DNA of 64,000 bases from Phycisphaeraceae bacterium (GTDB lineage Bacteria; Planctomycetota; Phycisphaerae; Phycisphaerales; UBA1924), in the NCBI GenBank assembly GCA_020639235.1, contig JACKHC010000001.1, positions 2,728,001-2,792,000 on the forward strand, given 5' to 3'. Below, piece after piece: positions 1 to 7,996 of this stretch. The translations under genes were made by a program, and so were the position numbers. The notes under the pieces are model-generated. The model searched no databases and was not told where the DNA came from. It saw nothing but the letters and a program-made list of their open reading frames with translations. The first letter of the stretch is position 1, and each line of letters starts with the position of its first letter.

Positions 1-192
1 GTCATGAATCTCATGGTTGTCACCGGGCTCGCCCCCACCAAGGGAATCGCCCTCCCCCTGCTCTCCTCCGGGGGAACGGGATGGGTTCTCACCTGCGCCT
101 CGCTCGGAGTCCTCATGGCCATGGACCGCATCGAGCGCCCACAGACCGAACCATCAGCCGCGCCGACCACCGCCTACGCCGTCGCGCCATGA
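1..192 (+). CDS. ftsW: FtsW, C-terminal fragment (lipid II polymerase / division protein)
   Basis: The reading frame is open from the first base, so this is the 3' end of a gene that starts outside the window. About 63 codons are visible. They carry the last conserved stretch of the FtsW/RodA/SpoVE (SEDS) family, the Gly-Leu-x-Pro-x-x-Gly-x-x-Leu-Pro loop followed by Ser-Ser-Gly-Gly-Thr and a final membrane helix, then a short Pro-rich cytoplasmic tail. FtsW polymerises peptidoglycan glycan strands at the septum. Its stop codon overlaps the murG start (ATGA), the usual order in the dcw division cluster, which supports FtsW over RodA. Confidence 0.9.
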   Translation, partial: VMNLMVVTGLAPTKGIALPLLSSGGTGWVLTCASLGVLMAMDRIERPQTEPSAAPTTAYAVAP

Positions 193-1322
193 CGGGCGAT
201 CAGAGACCACTCCGTGTTCTCTTCGCCGGCGGCGGCACCGGCGGGCACATCCACCCCAACCTCGCCATCCTCGAACGCCTCCTGGCCCTCAGACCCGATA
301 CAGAGGCCCACTTCGTCCTCTCCAACCGACCCATCGATGCGCGCGTCATGGAGTCCGAGACGGTCCCCTGGACCGCCTCCGACGCAGCCCCGCTCTCGCG
401 ACGCCCACGGGGCGTTTGGCGCTTCATCCGGGCCTGGGGCCCGAGTCTCCGCGCCGCCCGACGCCTCATCCGCGAGTTTCAGCCCACTGTCCTCGTTACC
501 ACCGGCGGCTTCGTCTCCGCGCCCGTCGCCCGTGCCGCACGTCTGGAGCGAGTCCCGGTCATTCTCATCGCCCTCGACGACCCGCCGGGCAAGGCGTCTC
601 GCCTCATCGCTCGCCACGCCAACCGCAAGTTTCTAGCGACATTCGCTGCCACCTCACCGGGCTGGGACGCAATCCCCCCGATCGTCCGCCTTCGCGCCAT
701 CGCCGATGACACACCGAGCCATTGTCGCGAACGCCTCGGGCTCGATCCGAATAAGCCCATACTCTTCATCACCGGCGGCTCGCAGGGCGCCCGCTCACTC
801 AACGAGACACTGATCCACATCGCCCCGCAAATCGCCGAGATTGCGCCCGGCTGGCAGATCTATCACCAGTGCGGCACCGGCGACATCCTCGAACGCCTCG
901 AGCACGCCTACACCGACGCCCTTATCCCCCACAAACTCGTGGAGTATTGCATCGACATGGCCGATGCCTGGGGCGGCGCCGATCTGGCAATCGCCCGCGC
1001 CGGCGCCGGAACCGTCGCAGAGGTCGCGCGCAACGCCGTCCCGACCATCTTCCTGCCTTACCCATATCACGCAGACCAACACCAGAAGCGCAACGCATCA
1101 CCACTCGTGAACGCCGGCGGCGCGATCATCCTCGACGACACCACCCGCGCCGACACCAACGCGCCGGTGCTGACCCGCACGATCGGCGAACTCGTCGCCG
1201 ACGAACCCTCGCGGCAGAAAATGAAAGCCGCACTGAAAAATCTTGCATCCGAAGACGGCGCCGAAACGGTCGCAAAGTTCGTCGCGTCGCTTGACTCGTG
1301 CCGCACCGAATCTGACCTTTGA
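189..1322 (+). CDS. murG: UDP-GlcNAc--lipid I N-acetylglucosaminyltransferase MurG
   Basis: MurG adds GlcNAc to lipid I to make lipid II at the inner face of the membrane, the last cytoplasmic step of peptidoglycan synthesis. The protein is 377 residues, normal for the family. The N-terminal glycine-rich loop GGGTGGHIHP lies near residue 12, a second loop (TGGSQGARSLNE) begins the C-terminal domain, and the donor-binding region has the conserved AGAGTVAE. The ATG at 189 was chosen because it overlaps the ftsW stop as ATGA and is followed at once by the first family strand (RVLFAGGG). It is probably translationally coupled to ftsW. Confidence 0.97.
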   Translation: MTGDQRPLRVLFAGGGTGGHIHPNLAILERLLALRPDTEAHFVLSNRPIDARVMESETVPWTASDAAPLSRRPRGVWRFIRAWGPSLRAARRLIREFQPTVLVTTGGFVSAPVARAARLERVPVILIALDDPPGKASRLIARHANRKFLATFAATSPGWDAIPPIVRLRAIADDTPSHCRERLGLDPNKPILFITGGSQGARSLNETLIHIAPQIAEIAPGWQIYHQCGTGDILERLEHAYTDALIPHKLVEYCIDMADAWGGADLAIARAGAGTVAEVARNAVPTIFLPYPYHADQHQKRNASPLVNAGGAIILDDTTRADTNAPVLTRTIGELVADEPSRQKMKAALKNLASEDGAETVAKFVASLDSCRTESDL

Positions 1323-1374
1323 ATCATCCACAATCAGACACTGGCGCGCACCCGCCGCTGCTACACTCCATCCA

Positions 1375-2049
1375 ATGGAAGAGAGAAACTTCAAGCCACA
1401 TGACGCCACTCGCGGCGGCCGCTGCGTGCTGATCGCCACTTCCGCTCCCCCCGCGGAGCTGATGGACGCCCTCAACCGCAAGCAACTCGATATCCGCGAG
1501 CATCACTCGATCATTTCTGCGATGGGCGAGGTCATGGCGCACGCGCGCCTCGTCAAATCCGGAGCCATCCGTGAGCCGCTCGTGCTGCTCATCGTCGATC
1601 GCGCCCGTGTGCCCCGCGCCGATGAGCTCGTGGCAGCGTGCGCGATGTACGCGCCACACGCCGTCGCATGGACCTACGACCAAAGCGCCAAGCCCGCCCT
1701 CCGCTCCTATCAGAGCGCTGTATCGAACACGCCCCGCCCCGAACCCGTACCAACTCCGGCCGCCACGCCGGCGCGTCAGTCACCCAAGATCGTCATCTCC
1801 CACACGCCGCCCCCCTCGCCGCAGATCACCGTTGTTCGGCGCAAGGGAGGGGGGGGCGAGCCCAATCTCCGTCTCACCGGCTCGGGGCCTGCTCCTAGCC
1901 CGGCAACAGAGCCGAAACCCGCTCCGCGCGACGAGTCGCCGCAAACCCAACCGCCGACCGAGCCGCCGGCGCTGACCGACGACGAACTCCGCATGCTCCT
2001 CTCCGACGATTGGAATCCCTCGCAGGGCAAGGAACGCGACAACAAATGA
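1375..2049 (+). CDS. Receiver-like hypothetical protein with Pro-rich tail
   Basis: A 224-residue protein I do not recognise by name. Residues about 15-115 look like an alpha/beta receiver-type fold: strand CVLIATS, a helix, then strand LVLLIVD, whose Asp sits where a response regulator carries its phosphoacceptor, then AVAWTY. The acidic pair normally found after strand 1 is absent, so phosphorylation is doubtful. The second half is a Pro/Ala/Thr-rich linker ending in an acidic helix. Its stop overlaps the ATG of the diguanylate cyclase downstream (ATGA), so the two are probably coupled and work together. Any role in c-di-GMP signalling is inferred only from that coupling. Confidence 0.75.
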   Translation: MEERNFKPHDATRGGRCVLIATSAPPAELMDALNRKQLDIREHHSIISAMGEVMAHARLVKSGAIREPLVLLIVDRARVPRADELVAACAMYAPHAVAWTYDQSAKPALRSYQSAVSNTPRPEPVPTPAATPARQSPKIVISHTPPPSPQITVVRRKGGGGEPNLRLTGSGPAPSPATEPKPAPRDESPQTQPPTEPPALTDDELRMLLSDDWNPSQGKERDNK

Positions 2050-3470
2050 CCGCGACCGCAACAACCAACTCGCAGATCCGCGTCCTAGCGCTGGGACGCT
2101 CCAACGCCGCGCGCACCCTCGCGTTGGACCCCCGCGCCGAGGTCTTCGCGGCCGCCGACGAACTCACTGCCATCGGAGAACTCGGCATCCTCGCACCCGC
2201 GCCCGGCAAGCCGACACTCGTCCTCGTGTCCGAGCGCGCCCGACGGATCGAGTCGCTGCCCCAGACGCTCGAAGTCCTCCGGTCCCTCGAACCCGACGCG
2301 CGCTTCGTCGCCGTGATGGAGGGACGCCAGCGCATCGACGCTATCCCGGGAATCGACGCCTGGGTCCACGCCGATGACTCCGCCGATACGCTCATCAGCG
2401 CCGCTCGTCATCCAGCCTCTCCGACGAGAACCCAAACGCCGCCCCCGCGCAACGGCACCCCGGCGGCACAAGCGAAGGCGGAGCCCCCCGCGCCGGCTGC
2501 GGCTCCTCGAGTCGAAGCGGCTCCGCGGGTCGAGAACGATCCTCCCGAGCCGCAACGCACCAATCCGACTCCGCCCGCCGACATCAAGGGCTCACCCTCG
2601 GGCGAGGCCGCCGTCCTCGAGGCCCTCACACACGCCCGGGACCCGATGCCCGCACTCCTCGAACACATCAGCGCCAAACTCGGCGCCGGCTCTCTTCGGT
2701 TCATTAGTGCATCCGATGCGCCCCAGCTGCCAGATTGCAAGCCGGGAGAGCACCGCTCCGCCGTCGCATCCGCGGAACACCAACACGGCTGGCTCGTCGG
2801 CCCCGCTTGTATCGCCCAGACGCTCGACCGCGAGGCGCACACGCTCGCGCTCTGGCTCACGACCCGCGCCCAACTCACCCAGCTCCGCCACGAGGCCTAC
2901 ACCGACCCCCTGACCGGTGCGTGGAATCGTCGCTACTTCGAACGATTCACGAACTCGCTCTTCGAGAACGCGTCGTCGCTGCGCCGGCCGGTCACGATCC
3001 TCCTCTTCGATATCGACGACTTCAAGCGCTACAACGACGCCTACGGCCACGAGGCCGGAGACGACATCCTCCGCGAGACGGTCCGACTCCTGAACTCCAC
3101 GGTCCGCGCCGACGACCGCGTGTGCCGCATCGGGGGCGATGAGTTCGCCGTCATCTTCAACGAGCCGACCGGTCCGCGCGACGCCGCCAGCCACCACCCC
3201 ACCTCCATCCACGACATCGCCTCGCGTTTCCGCAAACTCCTCCGCGATTGCAGATTCCGCCACGTCGGCGAGCAGATGCAGGGCAAACTCACCATTTCGG
3301 GCGGGCTGGCGACCTACCCGTGGGACGGCACCACCCTCGAGGACCTCGTCCGCCACGCCGACCGGCTCATCCTCGAGTCCAAGCGTCAGGGCAAGAATGT
3401 CATCTGCTACGGCTCGGGGTGCGCCCTGCCTCCCAACGACTCCGGGGACGCCCCCGCGATCCCCCAATAA
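2046..3470 (+). CDS. Diguanylate cyclase (pseudo-receiver, GAF-like region, GGDEF)
   Basis: A 474-residue protein whose C-terminal third is a GGDEF domain making cyclic-di-GMP from two GTP. The domain opens with DPLTGAWNRR, contains the metal-binding FDIDDFKRYND and has an intact active site IGGDEF. Five residues upstream is RADD, fitting the RxxD inhibitory I-site, so product feedback is likely. Residues about 1-115 look like a receiver fold, but the expected phosphoacceptor position reads LVLVSE, without Asp. A Pro/Ala-rich linker follows, then a weak GAF-like region (about 200-290). The start overlaps the preceding stop as ATGA. There are no membrane segments, so it should be cytoplasmic. 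Confidence 0.88.
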   Translation: MTATATTNSQIRVLALGRSNAARTLALDPRAEVFAAADELTAIGELGILAPAPGKPTLVLVSERARRIESLPQTLEVLRSLEPDARFVAVMEGRQRIDAIPGIDAWVHADDSADTLISAARHPASPTRTQTPPPRNGTPAAQAKAEPPAPAAAPRVEAAPRVENDPPEPQRTNPTPPADIKGSPSGEAAVLEALTHARDPMPALLEHISAKLGAGSLRFISASDAPQLPDCKPGEHRSAVASAEHQHGWLVGPACIAQTLDREAHTLALWLTTRAQLTQLRHEAYTDPLTGAWNRRYFERFTNSLFENASSLRRPVTILLFDIDDFKRYNDAYGHEAGDDILRETVRLLNSTVRADDRVCRIGGDEFAVIFNEPTGPRDAASHHPTSIHDIASRFRKLLRDCRFRHVGEQMQGKLTISGGLATYPWDGTTLEDLVRHADRLILESKRQGKNVICYGSGCALPPNDSGDAPAIPQ

Positions 3471-3596
3471 CGGCTGATTTGCCAAAATCACCCCTTCCGC
3501 CCCAAGATACGCCCCGTCGGGCCCACCGGACGGGGATTGTCCGGGGCGGTTTGCCAACGGGTCTTGGCGTGCCATTAACACAGTGGGAGATGCACC

Positions 3597-3773
3597 GTGC
3601 AGGAATACGAAACGCTCAAGCAACTCGTCAACGAAGTCGCCGACGATCTGGCCAAGGCACAGGGCGGGAACAAGGCCGCCGGCACCCGCGTTCGCAAGCA
3701 GATGCAGGAAATCAAGAACCTCGCTCAGGACATCCGCAAGAAGGTCCTCGAGTTCCGCGGCTCCGGCGACTGA
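3597..3773 (+). CDS. Histone H1 (Hc1)-like nucleoid protein
   Basis: A 58-codon gene with a GTG start and a good ribosome site (GGGAGA at 3585-3590, 6 bases upstream). The product is a Lys/Arg-rich helical protein with the segment GNKAAGTRVRKQMQEI, closely resembling the N-terminal part of chlamydial histone Hc1, where the motif is GNKAAAQRVR. Planctomycetes carry several such short Hc1-like proteins. The Lys/Ala/Pro-rich C-terminal tail of chlamydial Hc1 is missing. DNA compaction is inferred from the family. The alternative, a generic small helical protein, seems less likely given the motif match. Confidence 0.8.
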   Translation: MQEYETLKQLVNEVADDLAKAQGGNKAAGTRVRKQMQEIKNLAQDIRKKVLEFRGSGD

Positions 3774-3829
3774 TCGATCGATCCGGAAACACTCGTCGCG
3801 ACAACTCCCGATCGGCAATCACAAGGATC

Positions 3830-4372
3830 ATGGCCAGCGATCTACTTTTCGAAACCGACGCAATCGACCACGGTGCGCTGACGCTCGACCGCAAATCGCT
3901 CGAACGGTGGCTCCCCCACCGGGGTCAGATGTTGCTTCTTGACGGGCTCGTCTGGCGCGATGACGACTTCAACCGCGGCATCGCTGTCAAACACGTTCGC
4001 GACGATGAATTCTGGTGCGCCGGGCATATCCCCGACTACCCGCTCATGCCGGGCGTCCTGATGATCGAGGCCGGAGCGCAACTCTCCTCGGTCCTGTACT
4101 ACATGCGCTCCGGCAAGGAGTGGTTCGCCGGGTTCACGAGGATCGAGAACACCGTATTCCGGGGCCAGGTCCGCCCCGGAGACGACCTCTACATTCTTTG
4201 TCTGGGGCTCAAATACAACCCCAAACGCTTCGTGACGCAGATCCAGGGCGTCGTCAACAACGAAATCGTGTTCGACTCCACCATCACAGGCATGGCCTTC
4301 CCGAATGTCCTGCCCGGCGTCTCCGTGGTCGCGGGCAACCGGAAGACCACAGAGGCCACCCCGCGTCCCTGA
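3830..4372 (+). CDS. 3-hydroxyacyl-ACP dehydratase, FabZ-like
   Basis: A 180-residue hot-dog-fold protein of the FabZ/FabA family, which removes water from 3-hydroxyacyl-ACP during fatty acid elongation. The core has LPHRGQMLLLD near residue 30 and the catalytic stretch GHIPDYPLMPGVLMIEAGAQ, with His in GHIPDYP and Glu in IEAGAQ as the expected active-site pair. A ribosome site AAGGA lies just before the ATG. It is somewhat longer than typical FabZ (about 150), with extra N- and C-terminal segments common in planctomycete versions. It could act in a specialised lipid pathway, so the symbol fabZ is not asserted. Confidence 0.87.
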   Translation: MASDLLFETDAIDHGALTLDRKSLERWLPHRGQMLLLDGLVWRDDDFNRGIAVKHVRDDEFWCAGHIPDYPLMPGVLMIEAGAQLSSVLYYMRSGKEWFAGFTRIENTVFRGQVRPGDDLYILCLGLKYNPKRFVTQIQGVVNNEIVFDSTITGMAFPNVLPGVSVVAGNRKTTEATPRP

Positions 4373-4443
4373 TCGAGATCCAAAGCCCAACTCCGAGCAA
4401 TGTTCCTGCGCGCACGGCGCGAGCCCGATACGCTCGTAGCACC

Positions 4444-5604
4444 GTGCACGCCCCCCCACTGCCTATCACGATCGATTTCGATCCCGCGTCCCCCCCGGAC
4501 TTCACATCCATCCCCAACACGCGCGGCGTCGCGATATTCGACTCCGCTGATCATCGCCCGGTCCTGATCGTCTCCGCCGCGCGCCTCCGCGACGCCGTCC
4601 TCCGGCGGCTCGAACCGCCACGCGAAGGCGAACCCAGCACCCGCCGCGCCGACCTCAGGCCGATCGTCAAGCATGTCCGTGCCGCGTCAGTCGCTTCCAC
4701 CTTCGAGGGCGATCTCCTCTTCCTCCGACTCGCTCACGACGCGATGCCCGAAACCTTCCGCGCCGTGATGGACCGCAAACGCGGGTGGTTCCTCCACATC
4801 GATCCGGACTCGGACTTCCCGAAGTTCACCGTGATACCCACCAGCGCGATGCCCGCTTCGCTCCCGCCCGGCGGCCATCTGCTCGGACCGGTCGCAGACA
4901 AACACGCCGCCCAGCGCCTCAATCAGACCCTCGAAGACATCTTCGATCTCTGCCGGTTCCATCACATCCTCGTCAAGTCGCCCAACGCCACGGCCTGCGC
5001 CTACAAGGAACTCGGAAAGTGCCCGGCCCCCTGCGACGGATCAGAGCCGCTCGACTCCTACCGCTCCCGTGTACACGCCGCCATCGAGTTCATGCGCGAT
5101 CCCGAGACGCTCCTCACGAGTATCAACTCAGAAATGCAACGAGCGGCGGAAGCCACCGATTTCGAGCACGCCTCGGCGCTCAAATCGCGCCTCGAAGCGG
5201 CGCAATCCATCACACACCACCGCATGCGCCACGCGATCGGCCACTCTTTCACTGGTTGGTGCGTGATGACGACCTCAACCCAGCCGCAGTCGGTGCGGCA
5301 TTTCGTGATCGGGCCGCGCGGGTTCCGTGAGCCCGAGACGCGCGATCCTGAAGCGATCGCGCGCGCGTCCCTGGAAGTTTCCGGTGAGTCGCCCGATTCG
5401 GAACTCCACGCCGCGATCGTCGGCCTCGCCTGCGACGCCCTCTATCGGGCGCCCCGCCGCAACGAGCGCATCATCCCGCTGGGTGCGCCAGATTGGCGCG
5501 AGCGGGCCGGGGCCGCTGAGCGGGCACTGAGCCAATCGACTCCGCCCACAGGCGACGAACCGGACGACTTCGAAGCGGAGTTCACCGCGGAGCCGATGGA
5601 GTAA
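4444..5604 (+). CDS. UvrC-like protein with degenerate GIY-YIG domain and UVR motif
   Basis: A 386-residue relative of the excinuclease subunit UvrC. Residues 23-55 align with the GIY-YIG nuclease start, but the catalytic Tyr positions read GVA and LIVS, so the incision site looks dead. Residues 170-215 match the UvrC cysteine region, with Cys170, Cys185, Cys193 and Cys197 keeping the C-x7-C-x3-C spacing of the [4Fe-4S] ligands. Residues 228-255 are a UVR motif, the UvrB-contact helix pair. The RNase H-like second nuclease and HhH domains of true UvrC (about 600 aa) are absent. The GTG at 4444 was chosen because it lies just before the conserved IPNTRGV. It ends 2 bases before the next gene. 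Confidence 0.82.
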   Translation: MHAPPLPITIDFDPASPPDFTSIPNTRGVAIFDSADHRPVLIVSAARLRDAVLRRLEPPREGEPSTRRADLRPIVKHVRAASVASTFEGDLLFLRLAHDAMPETFRAVMDRKRGWFLHIDPDSDFPKFTVIPTSAMPASLPPGGHLLGPVADKHAAQRLNQTLEDIFDLCRFHHILVKSPNATACAYKELGKCPAPCDGSEPLDSYRSRVHAAIEFMRDPETLLTSINSEMQRAAEATDFEHASALKSRLEAAQSITHHRMRHAIGHSFTGWCVMTTSTQPQSVRHFVIGPRGFREPETRDPEAIARASLEVSGESPDSELHAAIVGLACDALYRAPRRNERIIPLGAPDWRERAGAAERALSQSTPPTGDEPDDFEAEFTAEPME

Positions 5605-5606
5605 GC

Positions 5607-6593
5607 ATGCAACCGCTCCTCTTCCGACCCATGCTCAAGCCCAAAGTCTGGGGAGGCGACCGCCTCCGCCATTGGGGCAAGCCCGTCGCCCCGGGCGCGC
5701 ACATCGGTGAGTCTTGGGAAATCGCCGACCTCGCCTCAACAAGTTCCGACGGCGCGGGCGGCGACGCCGCACGCTCCATCATCGCCAACCCGCCCCACAC
5801 GGGCGCATCGCTCCACGATCTCATCCGCGACCATCGCGATGCGATCATGGGCGATCTCAAGGGCGACTCGTTCCCGCTGCTCATCAAGTTCCTCGACGCC
5901 CGCGAGAACCTCTCCGTGCAGGTCCACCCCAGTGCGGCATACGCCGACGCCCACGCCGATGCGCACCTCAAGTTCGAGTCGTGGTTCATTCTCGACGCTG
6001 AACCCGGCGCGGTGATCTACAAGGGCATCCGCGAGGGCATCACGAAAGCGCAGTTCGCCGATCACATCCGTGATGGCTCCGTCGTCGAGGACCTAATCGC
6101 CATCCCGGCCCGCCCCGGAGACTGCCATCACCTCCCCTCCGGCACCGTCCACGCCCTCGGCGCGGGCGTGCTCGTCGCCGAGGTCCAGACGCCCTCCGAC
6201 ACCACCTTCCGGGTCTTCGACTGGGGACGCACCGATCGCACGCTCCACATCAACCAGGCCCTCGAGTGCGCCATCATGTCGCCCACGGACCCGCGTGACA
6301 TCCGCCGACCCGGCGACGCACCCACGACCGCCCTCGGCGGCACGGCGTACTACAACCTCACCCACCACCGCATCGCCGCCCGCGAGCCGCGCACGCTCAA
6401 CGCTCCTTCGAACGCACCCCGGGTCTGGATGATGCTCGCGGGCAGCGCCACGATCGAGCCCACCAACAACGCCTTCAATCCCGTCCCCATCGCCCGCGGC
6501 GCCACAGCCCTCATCCCCGCGTGCATCAACGCCGCGCGCATCAACGCTCACGAGAACACCGTCCTCCTCGAAGCGGTTCCGAAACAGTCTTGA
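5607..6593 (+). CDS. manA: Mannose-6-phosphate isomerase, class I
   Basis: This cupin metalloenzyme interconverts mannose-6-phosphate and fructose-6-phosphate and so supplies GDP-mannose and glycan precursors. It is 328 residues, like the short Bacillus-type class I enzymes. The N-terminal PMLKPKVWGGDRL is diagnostic. Zinc ligands are visible in LSVQVHP (Gln and His) and in GDCHHLPSGTVHALGAG (His). The ATG lies 2 bases after the UvrC-like stop, so it is probably in the same transcript. A sugar-nucleotide role fits the aminotransferase and glycosyltransferase genes nearby. Confidence 0.95.
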   Translation: MQPLLFRPMLKPKVWGGDRLRHWGKPVAPGAHIGESWEIADLASTSSDGAGGDAARSIIANPPHTGASLHDLIRDHRDAIMGDLKGDSFPLLIKFLDARENLSVQVHPSAAYADAHADAHLKFESWFILDAEPGAVIYKGIREGITKAQFADHIRDGSVVEDLIAIPARPGDCHHLPSGTVHALGAGVLVAEVQTPSDTTFRVFDWGRTDRTLHINQALECAIMSPTDPRDIRRPGDAPTTALGGTAYYNLTHHRIAAREPRTLNAPSNAPRVWMMLAGSATIEPTNNAFNPVPIARGATALIPACINAARINAHENTVLLEAVPKQS

Positions 6594-6617
6594 TCGGGCG
6601 CCAGGGCTCCGCCCGAT
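6593..6617. terminator. Hairpin between convergent manA and aminotransferase genes
   Basis: ATCGGGC at 6593-6599 pairs with GCCCGAT at 6611-6617 across an 11-base loop, between two converging genes. The stem begins at the last base of the manA stop. There is no clear T-run on either side, so termination is inferred from position and symmetry only. Confidence 0.4.
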
Positions 6618-6645
6618 AGGCGAGCCATGTTCATCTTCGACAAAG

Positions 6646-7854
6646 TCACACCCGCAGCGCGTCCGCCACCTTCTTCAGCGCCTCGCCCACTCCCGCGACC
6701 TGCCCGTCCGTCAGGTTGTGGTGAATCGGCACGCAGAACAGCGTCCCCGCCAACCGATCGCACACCGCCAGGTGCTCCATGCCGGGACGATCAAAAACCG
6801 GCTGACGCGTCAGCGGCCTCGGGTAATGCACCGCCGTCATCACGCCCTCGCCCTTGAGCGCCTCGCAGATCGAGTCACGAAGCCCCGCCATCTCCGCCGC
6901 ATCCTCACCGACGCCGAACGCCGTCGGATCAATCCGCACCGCGTACAGGTGATACGCGTGCTCCGCGTGCTCGCTCGCCACGGGCGCGTGCAGCCCATCG
7001 ATCTCCGCCAACGCCGCGTCCAGCGCCCGCGCATTGGCGCGACGCTGCTCGGTCCGCTCGGCGATCCGGTCCAGCTGCGACAGCCCGATTGCCCCCTCCA
7101 CATCGCTCATCCGGTAGTTGAACCCGATCTTGCCGTGGATGTACTTGCTCGTCTCGCCGTGCGACCTCAGCAGCTTCATCTCCGCCGCCGTGTCGTCGTC
7201 ATTCGTCGTTACCAACCCGCCCTCACCCGTGGTCATGTTCTTCGTCGGGTAGAAGGAGTATGTCACGGCGTCGCCGAACGCGCCGATCCCGCGACCCTTG
7301 TACGTCGCCAGGTGCGACTGCGCCGCGTCATAGATCACGCGCAGCCCGTGCTCGTCCGCGAGTCTCTCGACACCGTCGATATCCACCGGGTTCCCGTACA
7401 GGTGCGTGCACGCGATCGCCGTCGTCCGAGGTGTGACCCGCCGCGCCGCATCCTTCACATCGATGTTGAATGTCCGGGGATCGACATCGCAGAAAATCGG
7501 GTTCGCGCCCGCGGCCACAACCATCGATACCGTCGCGATGTAGGTCCATCCGGGAACGAGCACATCATCGCCCGGCTTGATGAGCGCGCCGTACGCGAGT
7601 TGCAGCGCGCAGGTCCCGTTGGCGCAGCTCAGAGAGTGCTTCGCCTCCGACATCTGCCCGAACCGCTCCTCAAAGGCGAGGCAGTTCTTCCCCATCGCCA
7701 GCATGCCCGATCGCAGCACCCCCACCGCCGCCTCGATATCCGCCTCGTCGAGCTTCACCGAGATCATCCCCACCGGGCTGGCATTCACCGGCTTCCCGCC
7801 ACGAATCGCCAGCGTCCGAGCCCCCGCACGATCAAGCACATTCACGCCGCCCAT
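6646..7854 (-). CDS. DegT/DnrJ/EryC1/StrS family sugar aminotransferase
   Basis: A 402-residue PLP-dependent aminotransferase of the family that transfers an amino group to keto-sugar nucleotides for cell-surface glycans or secondary metabolites. Visible family features are ANGTCALQLAY, the PLP-contacting DAAQSHLA, the catalytic Lys in YPTKNMTTGEGG and FNYRMSDVEGAIGL. The ATG at 7854 was chosen because AAGGGG precedes it at good spacing. An in-frame upstream start would add an unconserved leader. A YmdB-type gene lies upstream on the same strand. The substrate cannot be told from sequence. Confidence 0.93.
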   Translation of the reverse strand: MGGVNVLDRAGARTLAIRGGKPVNASPVGMISVKLDEADIEAAVGVLRSGMLAMGKNCLAFEERFGQMSEAKHSLSCANGTCALQLAYGALIKPGDDVLVPGWTYIATVSMVVAAGANPIFCDVDPRTFNIDVKDAARRVTPRTTAIACTHLYGNPVDIDGVERLADEHGLRVIYDAAQSHLATYKGRGIGAFGDAVTYSFYPTKNMTTGEGGLVTTNDDDTAAEMKLLRSHGETSKYIHGKIGFNYRMSDVEGAIGLSQLDRIAERTEQRRANARALDAALAEIDGLHAPVASEHAEHAYHLYAVRIDPTAFGVGEDAAEMAGLRDSICEALKGEGVMTAVHYPRPLTRQPVFDRPGMEHLAVCDRLAGTLFCVPIHHNLTDGQVAGVGEALKKVADALRV

Positions 7855-7996
7855 GTCAGCCCCTTTGTGAAACGACCGCCCAAACACCTCCGGGCGGCCC
7901 GCGTAACTGCGAATCAGAGGGCAACAGGATACCGCCCCCGGCCCGTTCGGGCATCGTCCGAGAACGAACTTCTTTTCTCTCCCGCACAACACCCGC

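Noticed and set aside
3512..3535. CCCCGTC/GACGGGG hairpin after the diguanylate cyclase
   Set aside because: The stem is good but no T-run follows, and short GC-rich dyads are expected by chance here, so it is not called a terminator.
2592..3818. A 408-codon open frame on the minus strand opposite the diguanylate cyclase
   Set aside because: No family features; it spans the end of the cyclase and the histone-like gene, both well supported on the plus strand.
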